Positions 8,612 to 17,206 of a stretch of DNA of 64,000 nucleotides are shown one piece after another. A model generated the notes under the pieces. It was not told the DNA's origin. It ran no database searches and saw nothing but the letters and a program-made list of their open reading frames with translations. Source of the stretch: Paractinoplanes abujensis (lineage in GTDB: Bacteria > Actinomycetota > Actinomycetes > Mycobacteriales > Micromonosporaceae); contig NZ_JACHMF010000001.1 of assembly GCF_014204895.1 (NCBI RefSeq), forward strand, positions 3,100,001-3,164,000, in the 5' to 3' direction. Positions within the stretch are counted from its first letter, which is position 1; each line of letters begins with the position of its first letter. Made by a program: the position numbers and the translations under genes.

Positions 8612-9498
8612 TGACGATCTCGATCGTCGAGGTGTCGCCCCGCGACGGGCTGCAGAACGAGTCCACCCTCGTGCCCACCGCCGACAAGCTGGCCCTGATA
8701 GCGACGCTGGTGTCGAGCGGGGTCCGGCGCATCGAGGCGGTCAGCTTCGCGCACCCGAAACGGGTCCCGCAGATGGCCGACGCCGAGGCGGTCGCGGCCG
8801 GCCTCCCGCGCGGCGACGTCTCCTGGATCGGCCTGGTGCTCAACGAACGCGGCCTCGATCGCGCGATCGCCGCCGGTCTCGACGAGGTGAACGTCGTGGT
8901 GGTCGCCACCGACACGTTCAGTCAACGCAATCAGGGCGTGCCGACCTCCGAAGCGATCGCCGCCTGGTCCCGCATCGCCGCCCGGGCCCGGGGAGCCGGC
9001 CTGCGCACCACGGTGACGATCGCCGCCGCCTTCGGCTGCCCGTTCGAGGGCGAGGTCCCCGTCGCCCGTGTCCGGTCGGTGATCGACCGGTGCCTGGAAG
9101 CGGCCCCCGACGAGCTGGCCCTGGCCGACACGATCGGCGTCGGCGTCCCGGCCCAGGTGCGGGCCCTGCACGCCGAGGTGCCCGGCGACGTTCCGCTGCG
9201 CTGGCATTTCCACAACACGCGTAACACCGGCTACGCCAACGCCTTGGCCGCCGCCGACCTGGCCGGCGACCGGCCGACCGCGCTGGACAGCAGTGCCGGC
9301 GGCATCGGCGGCTGCCCGTTCGCTCCCAACGCCACCGGCAACATCGCCACCGAGGACCTGCTGTACCTGTTGCACCGCAACGGTTTCCCGACCGGCGTCG
9401 ACGTCGGGCCGCTGCTCCCGCTGGGCGCCCGGCTGGGCGACCTGCTCGGCCACCAGGTCCCCGGCCAACTCGCGCGGGCCGGTCTCTTTCCCGCCTGA
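8611..9498 (+). CDS. HMG-CoA lyase-type (DRE-TIM) aldolase
   Basis: A 295-residue lyase of the DRE-TIM metallolyase family. The ATG at 8611 is chosen because EVSPRDGLQNE, the metal- and substrate-binding signature, begins seven residues in. Open frame upstream of it is non-coding. Metal-binding WHFHNTRNTGYAN and the flexible-loop Cys in GGIGGCPFAPNATGN are both intact. The family cleaves 3-hydroxy-3-methylglutaryl-CoA or related acyl-CoAs to acetyl-CoA plus a ketoacid. It is divergent from gntR and the CoA-transferase, which could make its acyl-CoA substrate. No clear Shine-Dalgarno sequence precedes the start. Confidence 0.9.
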   Translation: MTISIVEVSPRDGLQNESTLVPTADKLALIATLVSSGVRRIEAVSFAHPKRVPQMADAEAVAAGLPRGDVSWIGLVLNERGLDRAIAAGLDEVNVVVVATDTFSQRNQGVPTSEAIAAWSRIAARARGAGLRTTVTIAAAFGCPFEGEVPVARVRSVIDRCLEAAPDELALADTIGVGVPAQVRALHAEVPGDVPLRWHFHNTRNTGYANALAAADLAGDRPTALDSSAGGIGGCPFAPNATGNIATEDLLYLLHRNGFPTGVDVGPLLPLGARLGDLLGHQVPGQLARAGLFPA

Positions 9499-9506
9499 CG
9501 GCCCGG

Positions 9507-9524
9507 GCGGCTCCTCGGAGCCGC
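9507..9524. terminator. Bidirectional hairpin between convergent genes
   Basis: An 8-bp GC-rich inverted repeat (GCGGCTCC / GGAGCCGC) with only 2 bp between the arms. It lies in the 31-bp gap between the convergent lyase and alpha/beta-hydrolase genes. It has no U-tract, as is usual in this type of genome. Confidence 0.5.
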
Positions 9525-9529
9525 GCGCT

Positions 9530-10228
9530 CTACTCCCCGGCGGTTTCGAGCAGGAGCTGCGACAGCTCGCGCGGCTGGGAGAACATCGGCCAGTGACCCG
9601 TGGTCATCTCCACCAGGCGCCATCCGTAGGAGGCCAGCAGGCCGGCCCATGCGGTCTCGAGTTTCCCGTCGGGCAGCAGGCAGTGGATGTACGTCGCGGG
9701 CAGCGCACTCAGGGGCCGGGTCAGCACGGCGGGCTCGGTCAGCGTGGCGCCCGGATGCGGCGTCGACCCGGCCACGATCCGGGCGACCTGCTCGTCGGTG
9801 AGCCCGTGCCCGCCGTAGTGGGCCGGAGCGGCAACCGGCCAGAACCCGTCGTTGGCGGCGATCGCGGCTCGCATCGCCGCACCGCCGTCGGGTCCGCCCG
9901 ACGCGAACGCCTCCCCGTCGGCCGACAGACTGGCGTCGACGAAGATCACTCGGGCCGGCCGGTTCCCGATCCGCTCCGCGGCCTGCCCGACCGGGACACC
10001 CGCGTAGCTGTGCCCGACCAGGACGACGTCACGCAGATCCGCGCTGTCCACCGCGTCCACGATGTCCTGCACGTGGGTCTGCTGCCCCGCCGGCACTCCG
10101 TGCTTGTCGGCCAGCCCGGACAATGTCAGCGGGTGAACGCCGTGCCCCACCGCTTCGAGATGAGGCACGACGTCGGCCCACGCCCACGCTCCGAGCCGAG
10201 CGCCGGCCACCAGTACGAAATTCGCCAT
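9530..10228 (-). CDS. Alpha/beta hydrolase (small esterase type)
   Basis: A 232-residue single-domain alpha/beta hydrolase. The oxyanion region (VAGARLGAWAW) sits at the N-terminus and the nucleophile elbow is VLVGHSYAGVP. The catalytic His is in TTGHWPMFSQP near the C-terminus. It resembles the plant methylesterase/EstC-like group that hydrolyses small esters. It begins 20 bp after the S51 peptidase gene, so the two are probably co-transcribed. The substrate is unknown. Confidence 0.86.
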   Translation of the reverse strand: MANFVLVAGARLGAWAWADVVPHLEAVGHGVHPLTLSGLADKHGVPAGQQTHVQDIVDAVDSADLRDVVLVGHSYAGVPVGQAAERIGNRPARVIFVDASLSADGEAFASGGPDGGAAMRAAIAANDGFWPVAAPAHYGGHGLTDEQVARIVAGSTPHPGATLTEPAVLTRPLSALPATYIHCLLPDGKLETAWAGLLASYGWRLVEMTTGHWPMFSQPRELSQLLLETAGE

Positions 10229-10248
10229 CGACGCACCGTAGCCGAACC

Positions 10249-10848
10249 TCAGCTGGGCCGAACCGCCCGAACCCCGTTCCGTACGACCACCGCCTGATCG
10301 TCACGGATCGGCACGAAGTCGTACCGGTCCCCCTCCTCGGCGATGATCCGCGCGTAGAGCTCCTCGCGCCCCCGGTTGGCGTGCGACAGCGGATAGAACG
10401 ACACCAGCCCGAGCCCACTCGTGTCCTCGACGACGCCCGGATCGTCGTCGTCCCGGTAGCCCGCGAGATCGGCCGCCGCCAGCGCGGCCCCCGCCGACAT
10501 TCCCGCGTACGCCAGCCGCCCTGACGCCACCCTCTGCTGCACCGCGCCGACGAACCCCGTCCGCTGAGCGTGCTGAAGCAGAAAGATCGGATATCCGCCG
10601 GTGACGAACACCAGGTCCGCCTCGGCCAGCACTTCTGCTACCTCGCCCGGTGCCGCCGCCTCAAGATCGAGCCGGCGCACGGACAGCCCCGCGCCTTCGA
10701 TCGCCGCCTCGGCCACGCCGACCCACGGCGCCGACGCCATCGGATTACCCGCGGTGGGCACAAGCACAGCCCGCCGCGGTCTCGGGGTCAGCTCGTCGAG
10801 CCAGCCGCCCAGGGCGCCGAGCCCCTGACTGCCGAGAAAGACATTCAT
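10249..10848 (-). CDS. Peptidase S51 (dipeptidase E-like)
   Basis: A 199-residue S51-family serine peptidase related to aspartyl dipeptidase E and cyanophycinase. The start at 10848 gives MNVFLGSQGLG. The longer frame upstream lacks family similarity. The nucleophile Ser lies in YAGMSAGAALAA, preceded by DLVFVTGGYPIFLL. The His/Asp-rich segment FYPLSHANRGREELY follows. It is likely the first gene of a two-gene unit with the alpha/beta hydrolase. Confidence 0.85.
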   Translation of the reverse strand: MNVFLGSQGLGALGGWLDELTPRPRRAVLVPTAGNPMASAPWVGVAEAAIEGAGLSVRRLDLEAAAPGEVAEVLAEADLVFVTGGYPIFLLQHAQRTGFVGAVQQRVASGRLAYAGMSAGAALAAADLAGYRDDDDPGVVEDTSGLGLVSFYPLSHANRGREELYARIIAEEGDRYDFVPIRDDQAVVVRNGVRAVRPS

Positions 10849-11050
10849 GATCCGCAGTATGACCAAGCGCCAGCACCACCACGACTCGACAGTGGAGAAA
10901 CGATCATCGAAAGCGGGGAGGCAGCAAGCAGGCGCGGACCGAGGCGGAGAACGGGAGCACAAGGAAGCGGAGAACGGCCCGCGCGAGGCGGCGTCGAGGG
11001 CGCGGTAGGTCGCCTGGCGAGGGTGCCGGAGGTGGCGTCGGGGGTGCGGG

Positions 11051-11746
11051 TCAGCGGAGGAAGCGCTCGGACCGGGTGAGCATCGTGATGGCGTGGCCGG
11101 CGCGGCCGATCAGGGTTTGCCAGGCTTCGGGGTCCGACTGCGCTCCGGCGCGGAAGGCGGACATGGTCGGCCACCACAGCTGGCGGGCGCCGAGGAACGG
11201 GGGTGTGTTGCCGTGTACTGCGGGGCTGGGGTAGTTGCGGGTGTGGCGGAAAGCGCCGAGGCGCCGGCCCAGCTCGAGGTCGTCGTCGCCGGCCCACGAG
11301 GCGTGGCCGTCGAGGTGGACGAACTGGAGCAGCTGGATGGTGACGCTACGGTCGAGGACGTCCCACAGGGCGTCGCCGTACGCGTGGCCGTCCTGGGCTC
11401 GTAGCCGGGCGACCAGCACTTCCTCGTCGGTGCTGAGGAAGCGTGACCGTTCGGGGATCTGGAAGGCGGGTTCGTCGGGCTGCACGTGGTCGACGTACTG
11501 GGGTTCGGAGAGCAGGCCGGACGCGTCGGCGGCGGAGTCGAACGACGAGATGGCGACGCCGGCGACCTCGTCCTGGCCGGCGCCGAGCAGGTCGGTGTCG
11601 ACCTGGTGCGCCTGCACGTAGCTGCGCAGACCGGGGATCAGGCGGCCCATGGTGCCGTGGGGGTGCCGCCAGTGGTCGTGGAACTCCTCCGCCGTCACGT
11701 CGGGACGGCGTACGAGCAGCGAGAAGAAGCGAAGCACGAGGAGCAC
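11051..11746 (-). CDS. EthD-domain protein
   Basis: A 231-residue protein with an N-terminal EthD/dimeric alpha-beta-barrel segment (VLRFFSLLVRRPDVTAEEFHDHWRHPHG). This is the fold of small ferredoxin-like oxygenase accessory proteins. A second, less obvious half contains FVHLDGHASWAGDDD. It begins with GTG; a second in-frame GTG is three codons downstream. It is divergent from an HxlR regulator across a promoter with two nested GTTGG...CCAAC-type repeats, so it is probably that regulator's target. Catalytic role unknown. Confidence 0.75.
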   Translation of the reverse strand: MLLVLRFFSLLVRRPDVTAEEFHDHWRHPHGTMGRLIPGLRSYVQAHQVDTDLLGAGQDEVAGVAISSFDSAADASGLLSEPQYVDHVQPDEPAFQIPERSRFLSTDEEVLVARLRAQDGHAYGDALWDVLDRSVTIQLLQFVHLDGHASWAGDDDLELGRRLGAFRHTRNYPSPAVHGNTPPFLGARQLWWPTMSAFRAGAQSDPEAWQTLIGRAGHAITMLTRSERFLR

Positions 11747-11754
11747 CTTCCTGA

Positions 11755-11796
11755 GTTGGAAATCCCAACCTAGCCAGCTGAGTTGGAAACGACAAC
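11755..11796. promoter_or_regulatory. Paired inverted repeats, probable HxlR operator
   Basis: GTTGGAAATCCCAAC (11755-11769) and GTTGGAAACGACAAC (11782-11796) are two copies of the same dyad, 27 bp apart. They lie exactly between the divergent EthD and HxlR genes. Confidence 0.7.
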
Positions 11797-11812
11797 CCAG
11801 GAGGGCGGCGCC

Positions 11813-12256
11813 GTGAGCGACAATGGATCAGTGACCTCCCCGATCGAGCAGTCGTGCTCGCTGTCGCAGGCGCTCGACTTCTTCAGTGAGCGCTGGATGC
11901 TGCAGATCATGCGCGAGGCGTTCCAAGGCACCACGCGGTTCACCGACTTCCGCAAGGCGCTGCGGATCGCCTCCGACGTTCTCACCACCCGCCTCACCGC
12001 CCTCGTCGAGGCGGGCGTGATGGAGCGCCGGGAGTATCGCGAGGCGGGTCAGCGCGCCCGCACCGACTACCACCTGACCGGCTCGGGGCAGCAGCTCGCC
12101 CTCGTGCTGGCCGCTCTGCAGCAGTGGGGTGAGCAGCACCTGCCCAGCGACGTCCCCGGCATCACGTTCAGCAGTGCGGCCGGCCGGGCCGTGGCGGTGC
12201 GTTTCGTCGACGAGGACGGCGCGGTGCTCGACGAGAAGGACGTGCTGACGAAGTAG
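11813..12256 (+). CDS. HxlR-family transcriptional regulator
   Basis: A 147-residue winged-helix regulator with the family hallmarks: an early Cys (PIEQSCSLSQALDFFSERWMLQI), TRFTDFRKALRIASDVLTTRLTALVEAGV, and a terminal helix. The GTG at 11813 is preferred because AGGAGG lies 8 bp upstream. An in-frame TTG at 11783 is inside the second inverted repeat. A C-terminal extension (residues 110-147) forms a small beta-rich tail. It likely represses or activates the divergent EthD gene through the paired dyads. Confidence 0.9.
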   Translation: MSDNGSVTSPIEQSCSLSQALDFFSERWMLQIMREAFQGTTRFTDFRKALRIASDVLTTRLTALVEAGVMERREYREAGQRARTDYHLTGSGQQLALVLAALQQWGEQHLPSDVPGITFSSAAGRAVAVRFVDEDGAVLDEKDVLTK

Positions 12257-12265
12257 CGGAGGTCA

Positions 12266-12420
12266 GGGCGCCTCGCACGGGCCCGGCGGGAAGGGTGGGC
12301 ACGCTGAGCTGGGCCGGCGACTGGTTGGCTCAGGTGCCGGTGGCCGGCCGGCGGTAGCGAGGGCCGATCACGATGTCGATGACGTCAGCGGTGCGGGTGG
12401 CGCTGAACTGCGGCTCCGGC
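12266..12420 (-). pseudogene. Degenerate copy of the LytR_C gene 3' end
   Basis: Reading left, this stretch gives EPQFSATRTADVIDIVIGPR, matching EPQYSATRSSDVIDIIIGPK of the neighbouring gene. Homology continues past an in-frame TGA to AQLSVPTLPAGP versus AQLSVPKLPPGA. There is no start codon or upstream domain. A Pro/Ala/Ser/Thr-rich open stretch joins it to the end of the intact gene. It is a decayed partial tandem duplicate of about 50 codons. Confidence 0.8.
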
Positions 12421-12510
12421 GGACGCCCGGCCGAGGACGGGGCAGTCGCCGGCACAGCGGGTGACGTGGCCGCGGGAGCGGTGGGCGAAGGCGACGCGCG
12501 GTGATCGGTG

Positions 12511-13053
12511 TCACGCCTCGCAGGCGCCCGGCGGGAGCTTGGGCACGCTCAGCTGGGCCAGGGCCTGGTTGACCTCGGTGTAGGTGGCCAATTGGCGATA
12601 CTTCGGGCCGATGATGATGTCGATCACGTCGCTGCTGCGGGTGGCGCTGTACTGCGGCTCGGCCTCGTCGAGGAAGTAGGCCCGGATCCACTGGGCGGCG
12701 CCGACCGTCTTGGGCCCGTAGCGGACGACCGCGACGTCTTTGAGCTTGCCCTTGCTGGCGGCCGGCTTCGACATCACGAAGCCGCGGTTCTTGAAGTCCT
12801 CGGTGACCCGCTCGGCCAGGCCGGGCGTGGTGGTGCCGTTGAGCACGCGCAGTTTGACCTGGGACGCGTCGGCGGGCAGGTCCAGGCTGACCCGGGGCGC
12901 GCCGGGCGGGCAGTCCTGGCCGGCGGCGGCGTTGGCCTGGGTGTCGCGCACGACGGCGATCACCACGACCACGATCGCCACCACGAGGAGGAAGCCGACG
13001 ACAACCAACGAACGCACCCGACTGAAGCTCACGCCGAGCCAGACGCTCAACAC
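12511..13053 (-). CDS. LytR C-terminal-domain membrane-anchored protein
   Basis: A 180-residue protein with one N-terminal transmembrane helix (about residues 15-37) and an extracytoplasmic LytR_C-type domain starting at VKLRVLNGTTTPGLAERVTEDFKNRGF. This domain is found alone or behind LytR-CpsA-Psr enzymes and is presumed to act at the cell wall. It starts with GTG; an alternative GTG at 13032 gives VSFSRVRSLVVV and may be the real start. The tail ends PPGACEA. A broken copy of its last part lies immediately downstream. Confidence 0.82.
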   Translation of the reverse strand: MLSVWLGVSFSRVRSLVVVGFLLVVAIVVVVIAVVRDTQANAAAGQDCPPGAPRVSLDLPADASQVKLRVLNGTTTPGLAERVTEDFKNRGFVMSKPAASKGKLKDVAVVRYGPKTVGAAQWIRAYFLDEAEPQYSATRSSDVIDIIIGPKYRQLATYTEVNQALAQLSVPKLPPGACEA

Positions 13054-13090
13054 CCCCGCCCCGGACGACAGTTATGACGTAAGACACACC

Positions 13091-14080
13091 TCAGCCGTAC
13101 AGGAAACGGGTCGCGTTGGTCGTGAGCAGCTTCTCGCGCTGCGCGTCGGACAGGAACGACGCCGACCGGACGACCTGCCCGGCCGGGCGCTCGCCCAGCG
13201 GGTACGGGTAGTCGCTGCCCACGACGACCTGGTCCGCGCCCATCGTGTCGACCAGCAGGCGCAGGGCGGGTTCGCTGAAGACCACCGAGTCGACGAAGAT
13301 GCGGTCCACGTAGGCGCTGGGCGGGCGGGTGGAACGGCCCCGCACGAGGTCGCCCTTGCGTTCCCAGGCGTTGTCGGCGCGGCCCAGCCAGTACGGGAAA
13401 CTGCCGCCGCCGTGCGCGAAGCACAACCGCAGCGTGGGCGGGACCTGGTCGAGCACGCCGCCCAGGATCAGGGCCAGCGCCGACAGGTGGGTCTCGGCGG
13501 GCATGCCGGTCAGCCAGCGCGCCATCCAGCGGTCGAGGCGCGGCCCCTCCGGCATGTCCCACGGGTGCACGAAGACGGGCGCACCCACCGCCGCGCAGTG
13601 CTGCAGGAACTCGACGATCCCGGCCGCATCGAGGTCCTGGTCGCCGACGTGGTTGCCGATCTCGACGCCGACGTGCCCGGCCGCCATCGAACGGTCCAGC
13701 TCAGCACAAGCGGCGTCCGGGTCCTGCAGCGGCACCTGACAGAACGGGATGAAGCGCGAGTCGCCGTCGATCAAGGACAGGGTCAGGTCGTTGAAGATCC
13801 GTGACAACGCCACCGCCTGGGCCGGTGTGCGGTCGTAGCCGAAGAAGACCGGCGTCGGTGAGACGACCTGGTGCGAAACCCCGTCGGCGGACATGTCGGC
13901 GAGGCGGACAGCGGGGTCCCACGCCGACGAGTCGATCCGGCGGAACTCCGTCTCGCGGATCATGATGATCGCTTCGCGCTCGGACGTGACCTTGAGCCAG
14001 GGCCAGCCGGTCCCGCCGCACGCGCCGGCGAGGTCCGGCCAGCCCTTCGGCACGACGTGCGTGTGGACGTCGATGGTCAA
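13091..14080 (-). CDS. nbaD: 2-amino-3-carboxymuconate-6-semialdehyde decarboxylase
   Basis: A 329-residue amidohydrolase-superfamily decarboxylase (ACMSD) that removes CO2 from ACMS made by 3-hydroxyanthranilate dioxygenase. Zinc-ligand residues are visible: the H6/H8 pair in DVHTHVV, the His in APVFVHPWDMPEGPR, and the Asp in VVVGSDYPYPLG. LRLCFAHGGGSFPYW is characteristic of this group. It is the last gene of the kynurenine operon, 3 bp after the dioxygenase gene. Its presence diverts the pathway from quinolinate/NAD synthesis into catabolism. Confidence 0.93.
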   Translation of the reverse strand: MTIDVHTHVVPKGWPDLAGACGGTGWPWLKVTSEREAIIMIRETEFRRIDSSAWDPAVRLADMSADGVSHQVVSPTPVFFGYDRTPAQAVALSRIFNDLTLSLIDGDSRFIPFCQVPLQDPDAACAELDRSMAAGHVGVEIGNHVGDQDLDAAGIVEFLQHCAAVGAPVFVHPWDMPEGPRLDRWMARWLTGMPAETHLSALALILGGVLDQVPPTLRLCFAHGGGSFPYWLGRADNAWERKGDLVRGRSTRPPSAYVDRIFVDSVVFSEPALRLLVDTMGADQVVVGSDYPYPLGERPAGQVVRSASFLSDAQREKLLTTNATRFLYG

Positions 14081-14083
14081 GCG

Positions 14084-14602
14084 TCAGCCCTTCCCGGGGT
14101 GCAGCGCGCCGCAGTTGTCACACGTGCGGGCCTTCTCGTCGGAGTAGAACGCGGTGAACACCGGCGGCAGGTCCTCGACGATGTCGCGCACCTGCAGTTC
14201 GACCTCGTGCACCAGGTGGTCGCACTCGAAGCAGTACCACTGGAACTTCTCGAGCGTGCCCTCCTCGCGGACCCGCTCGACGACCAGGCCGATCGAGCCG
14301 GGCTCGGGCCGCTGCGGCGAGTGCGGCGTGTTGCCGGGCAGCACCCACATCTCACCCTCGCGGATGTGCACGTCCTTCGGCCCGTCCGGGGTCATCGTCT
14401 TGACGTGCATGTTGCCTTTGACCTGGTAGAAGAACTCCTCGTACGGATCCACGTGGAAGTCCGTCCGCGAGTTGGGGCCGCCGACGACCATGACGATGAA
14501 GTCGTCGCCGGTCGGGAACATCTGCTTGTTGCCGACCGGCGGCTTGAGCAGGTGCTTGTTGTCCTCGATCCAGCCCGGGAAGTTGATCGGGTCGGTCATC
14601 AC
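14084..14602 (-). CDS. nbaC: 3-hydroxyanthranilate 3,4-dioxygenase
   Basis: A 172-residue cupin dioxygenase that opens 3-hydroxyanthranilate to ACMS. The Fe(II) ligands expected from the bacterial enzyme are in place: H50 and E56 in [11 protein letters not shown] and H94 in GNTPHSPQR. The bacterial-type C-terminal rubredoxin-like iron site is also complete, with C124/C127 (CFEC) and C161/C164 (CDNC). It starts in overlap with the deaminase stop and sits 3 bp ahead of the ACMSD gene. Confidence 0.95.
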   Translation of the reverse strand: MMTDPINFPGWIEDNKHLLKPPVGNKQMFPTGDDFIVMVVGGPNSRTDFHVDPYEEFFYQVKGNMHVKTMTPDGPKDVHIREGEMWVLPGNTPHSPQRPEPGSIGLVVERVREEGTLEKFQWYCFECDHLVHEVELQVRDIVEDLPPVFTAFYSDEKARTCDNCGALHPGKG

Positions 14603-15015
14603 GCCTCCAACGGCAGAGCGGCCACAGCTTGGATTTCGATCAGGAGATGGGGGTGCGGCAGTTGGTGCACGGCCACCGTCGTACGGGAAGGGCCGTCGTA
14701 GTCGAAGAACTCGGCGTAGACCTTGTTGTAGCCACCGAAGTCGTTCATGTTCACGAGATAGGTCGTGATCTGCACGACGTCGTCCAGCGTGGCCCCGACC
14801 GACGCGAGAATGTCCGAGATGTTGGTGATGACGGCCCGGGTCTGCACGGCGACGTCGAGCGTGGTGGTGCCCATCTCGTCCACCGACGCGCCCGCGATCG
14901 TGTTGTCCGGAAGGCGGCTGCTCGTGCCGCTGACGAAGGCGAACCCGTTGGCCACCTTGACGTGCGGGAACCTGCCGCGCGGAGTGGCCTTGCCCTCGAC
15001 GAGCCGCCCGGTCAC
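14599..15015 (-). CDS. nbaF: 2-aminomuconate deaminase (RidA family)
   Basis: A 138-residue RidA/YjgF-fold protein. In this operon position it is best read as 2-aminomuconate deaminase, converting 2-aminomuconate to 4-oxalocrotonate plus ammonia. Visible features include [15 protein letters not shown] and [25 protein letters not shown], with [12 protein letters not shown] at the end. It overlaps its neighbours on both sides by 4 bp. A generic imine-deaminase role cannot be excluded from sequence alone, but the pathway context is strong. Confidence 0.88.
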   Translation of the reverse strand: MTGRLVEGKATPRGRFPHVKVANGFAFVSGTSSRLPDNTIAGASVDEMGTTTLDVAVQTRAVITNISDILASVGATLDDVVQITTYLVNMNDFGGYNKVYAEFFDYDGPSRTTVAVHQLPHPHLLIEIQAVAALPLEA

Positions 15016-15707
15016 GACGAGGCCTTCAGCGAGGCGGCACCCAGACCGGCCACTTCTACCCGTACGGATTGACCCGGCCCGACCCGCACGGCGGCGGTCG
15101 CCGCGCCCGCGAGCACGATCCAGTCGTCCTCGAGCGTGCCCGCCAGCCGCAGCGCCTCAGCGAAGGCCGTGAGCGGATCGCCCAGGATGGCCGCGGTCGA
15201 ACCGGTCTCGGCCACCTCGTCGTCGAGGAGCAACCGCACCTCGAGATCACCGAGGCCGGACGGCAACGGCTGCCACGAACCGACCACGAACCCGGCCGCG
15301 GAGGTGTTGTCCGCGATCACCTCGTCCAAAGTGAACTTGAAGTCGAGCCAGCGGGAGTCGATCACTTCGAGGGCCGGCGCCACAGCGGCGACGGCCCCGT
15401 CCCGTACGAGGAAAGCAACTTCCGGCTCGACCTTGGGGTGGATGCGCGCCGCGAGGTCGAGCACCCCGCCGTCCTCGATGCGCATCGCGTCGGTCAGCCA
15501 TCCCCAGATGACCGAGTCCACGCCCATCTGCTGCATCTTGGCCTTGCTGGTCAGCCCCAGCTTGACGCCGGCGATCGTCTCGCCGCGGGCCAGGCGCAGG
15601 TCGACGACCTCGCGCTGCACCGCGTAGGGGTCGGGGATCTGATGGCCGCCGGGCAGCTCGGTGGCGGTGGTCAGCGCGTCGTCCAGCAGAACAGCGAGCG
15701 AGGTCAT
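15012..15707 (-). CDS. nbaG: 4-oxalocrotonate decarboxylase
   Basis: A 231-residue member of the fumarylacetoacetase-like hydratase/decarboxylase family. The start at 15707 overlaps the dehydrogenase stop (ATGA). Family signatures are [23 protein letters not shown], the metal ligands in [10 protein letters not shown], and [19 protein letters not shown]. It would decarboxylate 4-oxalocrotonate to 2-oxopent-4-enoate. Family members also include 2-oxopent-4-enoate hydratase; the position right after the semialdehyde dehydrogenase favours the decarboxylase. No hydratase/aldolase pair for the later steps is in this window. Confidence 0.87.
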   Translation of the reverse strand: MTSLAVLLDDALTTATELPGGHQIPDPYAVQREVVDLRLARGETIAGVKLGLTSKAKMQQMGVDSVIWGWLTDAMRIEDGGVLDLAARIHPKVEPEVAFLVRDGAVAAVAPALEVIDSRWLDFKFTLDEVIADNTSAAGFVVGSWQPLPSGLGDLEVRLLLDDEVAETGSTAAILGDPLTAFAEALRLAGTLEDDWIVLAGAATAAVRVGPGQSVRVEVAGLGAASLKASS

Positions 15708-17206
15708 GACATGTCCAAGCAGACGTTGGTGTATTCGGAGTAGAAGTCGAGCGAGTGCCGGCCGCCCTCGCGTCCGACGCCGGAGGCGCGCATCCCGCCG
15801 AACGGGGTGCGCAGGTCGCGCAGGAACCACGTGTTGATCCAGACCAGGCCCACGTCGAGCTGCGCGCCGGCCCGCAGTGCCCGGCCCACGTCGCGGGTCC
15901 AGACCGTGCCGGCCAGCCCGTACGCGCTGTCGTTGGCCAGCGCGAACGCCTCGTCCTCGTCGTCGAACGGGGCGATGTGGCAGATCGGGCCGAAAACCTC
16001 TTCCCGTACGGTCCGCGCGTCCTGACCGAGCCCGGTGATCACGGTGGGTTCGATGTAGGACCCGCCGTCGCGCTCGTCGCCGAAGTGCGGCACGCCCCCG
16101 CCCGCCAGCACTGTCGCGCCCTCCTGGCGGGCCAGGTCGTAGTAGCCGAGCACCTTGTCGCGGTGGGCCTTGGAGATCAGCGGCATGGTGCCGGTGGCCT
16201 CGTCGGACGGCCAGCCGTACGTGAGTTCCTTCGCGCGCGCGGCCAGCCGGGCGGCGAACTCGTCGAAGATCGGCCGCTGCACGTACAGCCGCTCGGTGCA
16301 CAGGCAGACCTGGCCGCCGTTGGTGAAGCTGGACCGCACGCTGCCGGCCACGGCCGCGTCGAGGTCGGCGTCGGCGAAGACCAGCCCCGCGTTCTTGCCG
16401 CCGAGCTCGAACGACACCGGTTTCACCCCGGGGGCGGCCGCGCGCATGATGGCCGAGCCGGTGGCCGACTCGCCGGTGAAGGTGATCGCGTCGACGCCGG
16501 GGTGCGTGGTCAGCCACTCCCCCGCGGCGTCGGGTCCGTGGCCGTGCACGAGGTTGAACACGCCCTCGGGCACACCGGCCGCGGCCATCACCTCGGCCAG
16601 CACGGTGGCCGAGGCCGGGGTCTCCTCGCTGGGCTTGACGACCACGGCGTTGCCGCAGGCCAGCGCGGGCGCGACCTTCCACGTGAGCAGCAGCAGGGGC
16701 AGGTTCCAGGGCACGATGATGGCGACGACGCCCATCGGCTTGCGGACCGCGTAGTTGAGCGCGCGCCCACCGGCGGCGGTGGCCGTCGTGAACGATTCGG
16801 TGCCGGTGGCCGCCACGACGTCGGCGAAGGCGCGGAAGTTGGCCGCGCCGCGCGGGATGTCGAGCGTACGGGCCTGGGTCAGGGTTTTACCCGTGTCCGC
16901 GACCTCTGCCGTGACCAGATCCTCGAATCGGCGCTCGAGCTCGTCTGCGATCCGGCGCAGGACGACGGCGCGTTCCTGCTCCGAAGTGCGCCCCCAGGGT
17001 CCGCGCACGGCTGCCCTCGCGGCGGCGACCGCATCGTCCACCGTGGAACGGTCGGACTCGGTGACCGAAAAGACCGTCTCACCCGTGACCGGGGACGCCT
17101 TGGCGAACGTGACCGTGGCCGGGCGGAACTCGCCGGCGACGAAATTGCGCAGAAGTGGCGGCTCACCGGCCGGGCGACCGGTGACGAGGGTGCGATCCCA
17201 GTTCAT
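15704..17206 (-). CDS. nbaE: 2-aminomuconate-6-semialdehyde dehydrogenase
   Basis: A 500-residue NAD-dependent aldehyde dehydrogenase. The ATG at 17206 overlaps the monooxygenase stop (ATGA). The catalytic Glu is E267 (SFELGGKNAG) and the catalytic Cys is C301 (NGGQVCLCTERL). VPWNLPLLLLTWKVAPALACG and the C-terminal TPFGGMRASGVGREGG match the 2-hydroxymuconic/2-aminomuconic semialdehyde dehydrogenase group. In this operon the substrate should be 2-aminomuconate 6-semialdehyde made by ACMSD. Confidence 0.92.
   Translation of the reverse strand: MNWDRTLVTGRPAGEPPLLRNFVAGEFRPATVTFAKASPVTGETVFSVTESDRSTVDDAVAAARAAVRGPWGRTSEQERAVVLRRIADELERRFEDLVTAEVADTGKTLTQARTLDIPRGAANFRAFADVVAATGTESFTTATAAGGRALNYAVRKPMGVVAIIVPWNLPLLLLTWKVAPALACGNAVVVKPSEETPASATVLAEVMAAAGVPEGVFNLVHGHGPDAAGEWLTTHPGVDAITFTGESATGSAIMRAAAPGVKPVSFELGGKNAGLVFADADLDAAVAGSVRSSFTNGGQVCLCTERLYVQRPIFDEFAARLAARAKELTYGWPSDEATGTMPLISKAHRDKVLGYYDLARQEGATVLAGGGVPHFGDERDGGSYIEPTVITGLGQDARTVREEVFGPICHIAPFDDEDEAFALANDSAYGLAGTVWTRDVGRALRAGAQLDVGLVWINTWFLRDLRTPFGGMRASGVGREGGRHSLDFYSEYTNVCLDMS

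Noticed and set aside
12368..13087. Longer leftward open frame covering the LytR_C gene and the remnant downstream
   Set aside because: It is in a different frame from both the intact LytR_C protein and the recognisable remnant and is Arg/Pro-rich without domains.
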